Shown here piece by piece: positions 44,420-52,428 of a stretch of DNA of 52,428 bases; position 1 is the stretch's first letter; every line of letters begins with the position of its first letter. Under the pieces are notes generated by a model. It saw only the letters and a program-made list of their open reading frames with translations. It ran no database searches and had not been told where the DNA came from. Source of the DNA: Butyriboletus loyo. Taxonomy: Eukaryota > Basidiomycota > Agaricomycetes > Boletales > Boletaceae. The DNA lies in assembly GCA_038093515.1 (NCBI GenBank), contig JBBPSI010000177.1, forward strand, positions 1-52,428. The letters are read 5' to 3'. The position numbers were made by a program, and so were the translations under genes.

Positions 44420-45390
44420 CATGGTAAGTGTTGATTGTTCGTCTTGTCTGTTCATGCTGATGGATTGTTCTCATTTACCATGATGATTGATGTTCAAAGC
44501 ATCAGTCAATGTGCTATAGTTTGAGATCCTTATGTTGGATTGGCATACACTTATGATCCCTGTATTCGTATTTCGAGGATTTTCAAGTACTGTAACTTGA
44601 TCTTTGTGAGTCACCCATTGTGTAGCATGCTGGTGCTGTTGAACCCAAACTATGATTTTTTTTTAGTTTATTACTGCTTGAGGAGTGTCTGTTTACCTTT
44701 GTGAGATACTGCTCTTTGAGTGCAGAATACATGTGTTGATGCTTTATCATGGGGATTAATTCCATGATTGATCTGGAGATCGATTGCAGATGCAATTTGC
44801 ATATCATATTGTTGTCCTTGCATGATGCCAGCCAGCAGGGTAAGTCCAATGCTGTCTTGATTCACATTTCAATGGGATTGCTCATTACCATTTGTTGTTG
44901 AAGGAGAGGCTTTCCAGATGTACTGAGGTATGAGGCTGCAGGGTTGGTAGAGGGCAGGTATAATAAACTTTGCAGTCTCCTTGTCTTTCAACCAGGCTAG
45001 AAAGTATTTATTACTATGTTTTTATTGCTAAAATTTGTAAAATCACATACCCCTTGCTTTTGGACCACCATTATGAATAGTACCCAATGTTGCTTCAAAG
45101 CTGACATGAGCATCTGCTGATGCAATGCTAAACATTGTTGCAACAACCTCAGGATCAAGACCTTGTCCAAGAGCTTGAATATTCCACTTAAAGTGAGTTA
45201 CACAGACACGAAAAAAATGGCAGAGATGGTCATATGGGTCAAGCTTTCACATGCAACAGTGGGGTTCATATTTGCAAGGCCACCAATTATCTCTGCAAAG
45301 TTCGACACAGAATCTGCTAAGTTCTACAAAATGTCAACAATATCAAGTAGATGCCAAAGAAAATAAATTTACCTAGTGCTTGTTCCTGAT

Positions 45391-46622
45391 TGTTATAATT
45401 GTATATCTTATAACAGACTTTTGCACTTCGGACTTCATCATTTCTCTTTCAAAGATCACGTGACTTAGCACACATGATCATTGAAAGATGCTAGATGGGA
45501 CTGAGAGTGAAGAACCCTGCTACAGGAAGTACTCAATCCAATCAAAAGCAAGAAATAAAGAAAAGGGTGCGATATGATCAAAACCTCAAAGAGAGGTAGA
45601 GAGGCAACGAAGAGAGGAACACCAGGGAAGGTCGTTTCCACTAATGTCTTTACAGAAAACCTGATATTCCGGACTTCCTCTGCTATGGAACGGACTGGAG
45701 AGGACTTGGAAATGCGAGAGGATGGATGGAATCCATTGGCTATGGCTTGAAGATCGAGGAACTATGGCGGTGGGTGACTAGATGATCGCACAGAGAGGCA
45801 GGAGAGTTGAAAAGTGGTATTTTAGGTTGTAGTTACAACCTTTTTATAGTCTGGGCATTTCCCAAGACTTGAAACACTAAGGATAAGTGAAAGCTAAGTA
45901 CAAATGTCAAGGAAATCGTTGACAGAATGTATATAATCATAGCGGTTGCCATAGAAATCAAACGGAAATGATAAGTACAAGATCAAATAAAAAGGAACCT
46001 ACCTGCAAACACTTTCTGGACACATGGAACCTTGACACGGAACTTTGATGACCATGGAAACATCGGAATAGGACGGAACTCAATATGGAAAGGAATGGAA
46101 GTGGAGATAGTTGCGGAGTGGTTGTTTGTGCTGCATGTAAATGCTGAATTTCAAGGAAAAGGAGTGATTTGTGACCTAGAGGATATGCATTCTCTACATC
46201 ATGGGATAAATACATGTGACCAAAAGCTGACTAAGCATATGATGTCATGGTCTAGACTGACCTAGACTCTATGACATCATGCCTCATGTATTTAATCTCT
46301 GTTTGTCTTCTCTTCTTTCTGATTGCTGTCGCTTCTATTTAATCTTCATCAACCCTATACTTCTACTTGTATGTACTTATATAGTAGTTAGTCTCACGCA
46401 CTGCTTGGTCCATGCACATTCCCTTGTAATATATAAGGCTTGTGGTTTGGGCTAGGATTCCCTAGCTTTAACCACTTGTCTATTTGCTTGTAACAGTTGA
46501 GGATTAAGGTCATAGCTCTTTCTCTTATACTTGCCAGTGCTTGATGTAAGTGCTGCAATTGAAGTGGAACTGCCTGTGGATTGTATTCAGAGTGGCTTAG
46601 TCCCTTTGTTGCTTTCTTAACA
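45391..46622. repeat. LTR family C, copy 1, interrupted by repeat R
   Basis: The start TGTTATAATTG (45391) and the stretch to about 45482 match the 5' part of the solo LTR at 50125. Matching resumes at 46223 (gctgactaagcatatgatg) and runs to cttaaca at 46622. The intervening 45483-46222 is repeat R. Flanking pentamers (ctgat/ccaat) no longer match, consistent with an older copy than the one at 50125. Identity to copy 2 is about 70-75% by eye. Confidence 0.75.
45483..46222. repeat. Repeat R, copy 1 (inserted in an LTR C)
   Basis: Starts tgaaagatgctagatggg and is over 90% identical by eye to 50683-51993 once the solo LTR there is removed, up to position 46105. It contains a short open stretch (KNPATGSTQSNQKQEIKKR) and a partly palindromic AT-rich segment near 45820 (tttaggttgtagttacaacc). 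Its right end lies somewhere between 46106 and 46222. Class unknown; no domain recognised. Confidence 0.7.
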
Positions 46623-47877
46623 CCAATGTCTGTCTGCAACAACAGACTCGATACCAACACCATGAATGTGAAGAAATCATACTGGAGCACCAGTATCTCA
46701 TCTTGCAATATCACATATATGATGGAAAAGGATGACATGTGCACTTGCTGACTGTGATGTAATAAACACACGTGCTAAAACAACAGCTGCAATTATGGTT
46801 GAACATTGAGTACAAGAAATAATAATAAAACCTACATCACATGTAGGTGTTGTCCCAGCCTTCTATCTTGAATTCTTGCCATCCACAGACATGTTTAAAC
46901 AATGTGTCAATCAAAATTCTTCTTGACTGAACCAGGAATGACGACATTTGTGCTGTCATGCAAATGACAAGCTGGAGTTTGTTTTTGCCAGGGATGTCAT
47001 GCCATTCCACACAGTGTAAATATTGATGGTCAATAGGGAGGCATTTCTGTTCGCCTGCAAGTAGTTTTGTACCTGTAAGACTAGTAAGAATGAGAGGATA
47101 TAAGATACTACTAGTAATATACCTTGGAATCCCATTTCATGAGGGAAGTTGAAAGACTGTAGAACATTAATTAGGTGGTGTAAATGGTCAAGAATACCAA
47201 GTGAGGGATATAGGTCATGTGGCAATGGATCACATTTGGAGTTGGTCCAGCCAAGGGCCTGCTGGAGGCCTTGAATAAACCCTGAGTCAAGGGAAAGCCA
47301 TTGGGGTGTTGCATCAGCAAGTTTCCAGTTGAGTTGTAGTAAGAGTGACTCAAGGCAGTGAATAATTTGCAATGGTGTCTTGATTGGCAGTGGTGGGGGA
47401 TAACTATGAGGATGGGAAGACACAACAAGGACTCTTAGGCAGTCATACAAGTCGTCTGGAACATATATATTATATGTCATCATGTATTTGTGAGCACTTT
47501 CAAGGAGAGTGTATTGACACAGCTTGTTGTTTGCATCATGGTGCCAGTTTGCTATAAAATAATTTAGATTGTTCAGTAAAAAGCTGGATGGCAGTACTTA
47601 TGACAGCTATCCTTTTGTTCATTCGGCAATGCAGTGAATGTGCAGGGAGCGAGAGGGCCAATTTCAAACAATTTGGCATAGTTCTCGACTTGAAGATACC
47701 ATATACTGTTGTCCTCAAGCAGTGCACATAAGTATGCAATGTTGAACTCCTGCAAATTGCACAGGAGTAAGTGGGTGGATCCAGGCGAACAGTTTGAACA
47801 CCTTGAACATAACTTGTTAGCATGTGGGGATTGACAAAGGATGAACTCACTGTATATATGGCTGATTGTAGTTGTTG

Positions 47878-48304
47878 TGTTATGGTAGTGGTCTACTTTT
47901 TCTCTCCATTACCGTTGGGACTACTACATTCACCTAGCCTATTGCTAGTTCCTTTTGAATGGTACCAACCGTTCTAGCTTAGTCATCACTTCCTGCGCAC
48001 GGACACCGTTTCTTTCATACTCCGGAAGCTTCTAGAGTATTCCTTCCACTTTTGTCTTTTACTCTTATGACCTGATTAGGGACATGGTCTGTGTGCAGAC
48101 CTCAGTAGTATAAAGACCCAGTCTTTACTCCCATGTACACTATCTAGTTCTACGCAGTTCACTGCTAGCAATTAGTTTCCACTCCAGACTCTTAGTGTGC
48201 ACACTAAGACATAGTCTGAGACCCAGCTCAGAAACGCTTCACGAGTCCTGCGGCTACTCCAGAGTGCTGCCTCACTATTCTAGTTGTTAGTGCCCAGTGT
48301 AACA
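47878..48304 (+). repeat. Solo LTR of the chromovirus A family, 427 bp
   Basis: It starts TGTTATGG and ends GTGTAACA. The 5-bp duplication tgttg flanks it (47873-47877 and 48305-48309). About 80% identical by eye to the LTR at 4959-5387. The TATA box (48109-48114) and the decamer ATCTAGTTCT (48142-48151) are conserved. It interrupts the decayed ORF described above. Confidence 0.93.
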
Positions 48305-49205
48305 TGTTGTGCCTCAGCATGAGACAGCCATGACACTTGCGAATCTTGCGCTTATGGTAGTGGTTCATCTGTGATTCATCATTGGCATTCTTGGTGGCTG
48401 GGGTGTCATTTTCCTGTTGGATTGTGTCACTCAAGTTGGGGAAGTCAGCAACAGATGAGAATGCATAGCCCTTCTCAGTGAGGGCACAAAAGAAAGCAAG
48501 AGTCTTGTTGAAGACTTCACAGTGCACATCATCTGCTGGTGTGCGCACAGCAGCATGTAATGTAGTAGCCTCAAGTGAGAGAGCATGATGGCTTGTATAT
48601 GAGTGCATCATGTCAAAATACAGCCAAAACGAATAGTATCTAAGTCCTCTACCTGTTAATGGGCATATTAGTCTGAAAAAAAATTGGGAGGGGGGAACAA
48701 GACTTGACATGCCAGATAATCCCCTTAGCAACCTGCAAGTAACATGATTGCGTCTACCATGTCCATTTCCCAGTGAATAGTGAAAGCTAGACCAGGGATG
48801 ATAGAACAGATCAGGACCAACGTTAAAGATGTGTGCAACAGCAACACCCAGAGCATTGCCAGTCTCTGGGTACTCAACAATTGCATCACATGGATGCTCG
48901 ACAATACAATGAACCACTGTTTCACAGGTGACCTTGTTCAGTCCTTGACTGATCTCAGTCTCAGTAAATAAACGGTACGGCGGGAGCACATAGCACAAAG
49001 CAAGGATGGCAGGGGCAGGTGAATTTACGAATTGAGATGGCAAGGGAGAGTATCTGAGCGGTGTGTCAGTGCATGACCGCAACAATGGCAATGGCAATGG
49101 ATGGGAGATGGTATTGGATGGCCAGCATGCAGCAGTGGCCTGTGCATTGTGAGTCACTGTGCTTGGTGAGTGGAAATGGTGAGTTTCCATCCAATGGGGG
49201 ATCAA

Positions 49206-50119
49206 CTATGCACTCACCATCTTTATATGTGTCTTTGTCACCAAAAATTCAGTGAGGGGTCTGACCAGTCAGTAATCAGTGGACATCATTCAAACATGAT
49301 GCACCAATCTTCCTTTTTTGGTGAGTCCAAGCACTGTGGCACAGCTAAGGAGGCATTACCATGCTTTCTCAATCCTTTTTCCTCACAGTATCACCCCTTC
49401 ACTCAACCTTGATGCATGTCAATGTTCAACCCTGTCCCACTTTCAATGCTGCCCCCCTGAGCTCTGCTCCCATTCATTCAGTATGAGTCTATGACATCTC
49501 ATGATCTCCAGCACTTGAAGCAGTTGATTATCAAAACATCACCACACTCATTTTTGGAAGGACACTGCAGAACAAAACAAAAAAACACCCATTTGGATAG
49601 TTTCTGGTATGGAGTCTCATTTCTGGTCCTGCTGCCAAGAATTTCTAATGAAATAAATATCTAGCAAACATTTTTTCCAGGGCCAGCGCTGTGGAGAGCC
49701 TCACTATACTGTGAAATAAAGTAAGTGTTTCTTATTTTCACCAGTAATCACAGGCACCTCACAGTATCACTGACACTCTGCAGGCTCTCAGCTGATGTTG
49801 CTGAAATTGATAACGGTGTCTTGACTCCAAGATTCTGCTGGATTGTGTATATAAGGCTTGGAGGAGGTATGTTCTCTGCACCTGAATCCCATCATTCTGA
49901 CTGCTACTTCCATCATGCCTGCTGCTCGTCCATTGTCTCTGTTGCCTGCTCTTTCCATCATCCTCATCATCCCCGAGATTCTGCCAATCGAAGCTATATT
50001 CCATCCATGCATTATAGCACAATGCACATGCACTGACCTTGTCCACTATTCCCATGACCTTGGCCATGTCATCACGGTCGCATAGTAAGTCACTTTAACC
50101 CTTCAATGCATAACTCTGA
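49206..50119. other. AT-rich stretch without recognised gene
   Basis: Short frames on both strands, none with a domain. Base composition and CpG scarcity match the decayed ORF next to it, so it is probably more of the same old repeat. Confidence 0.35.
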
Positions 50120-50124
50120 GTATC

Positions 50125-50643
50125 TGTTATAATCATAACATTTATTTGTACACTTTCATTCTGGACTTAGTTGTTTTGCTTCAAACTTCACTTTCAAAGG
50201 TCACGTGACATAGCGCACGTGATCGTGAGAACTTACAGGTGATCTCCTGCTGACTAAGCATATGATGTCATGGCCTAGACCAGGCCTAGACTCTATGACA
50301 TCATGACACATGTATTTAATCTCCGTTTACTTCTCTTCTTTTTGATCCCTGCGCCTCGTGTGGTTAATCACCGTTGCGCTTCTCTTCTTTAGTCTAGCCA
50401 TGTATAGTAGTTCATCACACGCACAGCATGGTCTGTGCGCATCTCTGTACAATATATAAAGGCTCGTGGTTAGACTAGGATTCCCTAGTTTTAACCACTT
50501 GTCTATTCGCTGGCAACAGTTGAGGACTAAGCTAGAACTCCTAGTTCATACTTGCCAGGTATTTGTGTATACCTGCAACTGTAGTGGACCCTGTGTGACA
50601 AGGCATTCGTACTGGCATTCGACCGTGCATTGCTAGCATAACA
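50125..50643. repeat. Solo LTR, family C, copy 2, 519 bp
   Basis: It begins TGTTATAATC and ends GCATAACA (TGTTAT/ATAACA pair) between 5-bp duplications gtatc (50120-50124 and 50644-50648). TATATAAA at 50453-50460 marks the promoter. An internal imperfect palindrome atgatgtcat...atgacatcat lies at 50262-50306. Confidence 0.9.
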
Positions 50644-50682
50644 GTATCATGGTATAGCCTGCTCGGTCCACTTGGTGCCCAC

Positions 50683-51993
50683 TGAAAGATGCTTGATGGG
50701 ACTGAGAGTGAAGAACCCTGCTACAGGAAGTACTCAATCCAATCAAAAGCAAGAAATAAAGAAAAGGGTGCGATATGATCGACCCCAAAGTGTTACAGTT
50801 TTACCCCTAAGCGTACCCCGCCACTCGTTTTCCCACGCTTACGCGTCCCCGCCGCCCCGCCGCGCCGCATGCCCGCCCTTATCGCCAGTGGACGTTATCC
50901 ACTTCCCCGTTGCGCGGTCTCTGTGCTTGCACGAGATAGCCCTGTCTTTCGCCCCGTGGGCCGGACCACAGCTGAGCTGTCGCGTCCCTCTTTTTACCAA
51001 TGACATTTCATCACGTGACTAGCACGTGATAGATTAGAGCGTCGTACCTTCGCGTCGAGACCCGTATCCAAGGGCTCCGCCGTTCGCGACCCTTCGCCCT
51101 GTGGGGCTCGCCTCATGGACATCGTCGCTTCGCTTCAGCTCTTCATTCGCTGACGATGTCGCCATCTTGCTCGGAGCTGCTCCCTCGTTACCGGCACTTT
51201 GCCGCTTTTCTTGGTGTGGGTTTTGTGTGGGTGGTTGTGTTGTTTGTGTTGGTGTGTTTTTGTTTGGTGGTAATCTAGCATTATACCCTCCTCTTGCCGA
51301 TAAAGCCGATAAGAGCCTGCTCGATCTCGTCTGGTCGCCACCACACAAGATCTCGCCGACACTTGCTTTGCAAGACTACCGATAGCGTCGTTCACGCGAG
51401 TCGGCACTTTCCTTATTAGGCTCGAGCCCCTAGTCAAGTGCTCGCTGCTAGTTATTGTGCGCTATCAGCGTAACACAAAGAGAGGTAGAGAGGCAATGAA
51501 GAGAAGAACACCAGGGAAGGTTGTTTCCACTGATGTCTTTACAGAAAACCCAATATTCTGGACTTCCTCCGCTACGGAACAGACTGGAGAGGACTCGGAA
51601 TTGCGAGAAGATGGACGGATTCTGTTGGCTAAGGCTTGAAGATCGAGGAACTATGGCAGTGGGTGACTAGACGATCGCACAGAGAGGCAGGGAGTCGAAA
51701 AGTGGTATTTTAGGTTGTAGTTACAACCTTTTTATAGTCTGGGCATTTCCCAAGACTTGAAACACTAAGGATAAGTGAAAGCTAAGTACAAACGTCAAGG
51801 AAATCGTTGACAGAATGTATATAATCATAGCGGTCGCCATAGAAATCAAACGGAAATGATAAGTACAAGATCAAATAAAAAGGAACCTACCTGCAAACAC
51901 TTTCTGGACACACGGAACCTTGACACGGAACTTTGATGACCATGGAAACATCGGAATAGGGTGGAACTCGATATGGAAAGGAAAGGAAGTGGA
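50683..51993. repeat. Repeat R, copy 2, carrying two family D LTR insertions
   Basis: Homologous to 45483-46105. It is split at 50790/51476 by a solo LTR D and ends at 51993 where another LTR D begins. Copy 1 shows the unoccupied state of both sites. Confidence 0.85.
50791..51475. repeat. Solo LTR, family D, 685 bp, with replaced promoter segment
   Basis: TGTTACAG...GTAACA between 5-bp duplications caaag (50786-50790 and 51476-51480). Against the 43618 copy it lacks the segment with the TATA box and predicted transcript start. In its place, at about 51209-51271, is a stretch made almost only of G and T. Confidence 0.93.
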
Positions 51994-52428
51994 TGTTACA
52001 GTTTTACCCCTAAGCGTACCCTGCCACTCGTTTTCCCATGCTCACGCGTCCCTGCTGCCCCCGCCGTCTTGCGATGCCACCCATCACCTGCTCCCTAGTC
52101 ACCTAGTGGATGTTATCCACTTCCCAGTCATTCTGCAAGTCTCAGTGCTGCTACACTGAGATAGCCCCTGTCTTGTCGCCCCATCGGGCTGGACTCACAG
52201 CTGAGCTGTCGCGTCCTTCATTCTTTGACCAATAACATTTGTTACATCACGTGACTAGCACATGATTAGATTACAACGCATCCTTACCTTCGTGTCAAGA
52301 CCCATATCCAAGGGCTCCACCATTCGCATCCCCTTTGCCCTGTGGGCCACACCTCATGGACATTGTCACTTCGTCTTCTGCTCTTCCTATTCACTGACGA
52401 TGTCGCCATCTTACTCGGAGCTTCGCCT
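51994..52428. repeat. LTR family D, left part, running off the window
   Basis: Begins TGTTACAG directly after gtgga (51989-51993), which should be its target duplication: the unoccupied site gtggagatag is seen at 46101-46110. Only 435 bp are in view, so it could be another solo LTR or the start of a full element. Confidence 0.9.

Larger units (their letters stand above)
44583..49205 (-). pseudogene. Decayed multi-copy Agaricomycete ORF, unknown function
   Basis: Minus-strand remnants in one order resembling a large hypothetical protein family that I recall as repeated many times in mushroom genomes. 49205-48310: IVEYPETGNALGVAVAHIFN, YHPWSSFHYSLGNGHGRRN, and a CHGC/LRHN motif. Then it is split by the solo LTR at 47878-48304. 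47755-47573: YAKLFEIGPLAPCTF then a C-x-x-x-C/H segment. 47483-46956: SHPHSYPPPLPIKTP, LNWKLADATPQWLSLDSGFI and LYPSLGILDHLHHLINVL. 44865-44583: IMQGQQYDMQIASAIDLQIN. Stops and the LTR make it non-functional. The copy number elsewhere suggests a transposon-linked gene, but I cannot name the family. Confidence 0.5.

Noticed and set aside
50644..50660. Copia-type primer-binding site (gtatcatggtatag) after LTR C
   Set aside because: The first five bases are the target duplication gtatc also present at 50120-50124, so this is flanking DNA of a solo LTR, not internal element sequence.

Overview
This window looks like an Agaricomycete (basidiomycete) chromosome segment that alternates gene islands with nested retrotransposons. 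Evidence for the lineage: genes broken by many 45-60 bp GT-AG introns, a DUF6534-type membrane protein, a fungal WW-domain membrane protein, an expanded cerato-platanin family, and Ty3/gypsy chromoviruses. Nothing looks bacterial.

Layout. (1) 1-7983: Ty3/gypsy chromovirus A (minus strand; right-hand LTR at 4959-5387, other LTR beyond the left edge) inserted in the protease region of an older gypsy element B (LTR 7740-7983). Both have the geometry expected of Tf1-like self-primed reverse transcription. (2) 8.1-16.2 kb: a cerato-platanin gene, a LINE RNase H relic, a decayed P450-like gene, a small secreted protein and a WW-domain/membrane protein gene. (3) 17.3-28 kb: a secreted metallophosphatase/5'-nucleotidase-like gene, a SUV3 helicase pseudogene, a zinc alcohol dehydrogenase, and two intron-rich genes of unknown function, one with a long-helix/hydrophobic/long-helix layout. 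(4) 29-42.4 kb: an inverted segmental duplication. Two cerato-platanin genes point right (30.5 and 32.3 kb); their mirror copies point left (a pseudogene at 40.0 kb and an intact gene at 41.6 kb). Between the arms lie an Mcp1-like mitochondrial membrane protein gene and a DUF6534 gene. (5) 42.4-52.4 kb: an AT-rich, CpG-poor repeat island with a foldback element, solo LTRs of three families with clean 5-bp target duplications, nested repeats, and a decayed multi-copy fungal ORF split by a solo LTR.

How it fits together. The cerato-platanins are small four-cysteine secreted proteins; each copy travels with about 200 bp of conserved promoter and over 1 kb of conserved downstream DNA, so whole cassettes were duplicated. 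The repeats allow relative dating: element B before A; LTR family C before repeat R; repeat R before LTR family D. Exon models for the intron-containing genes were read by eye from splice motifs and protein resemblance, so gene limits are firmer than individual splice sites.
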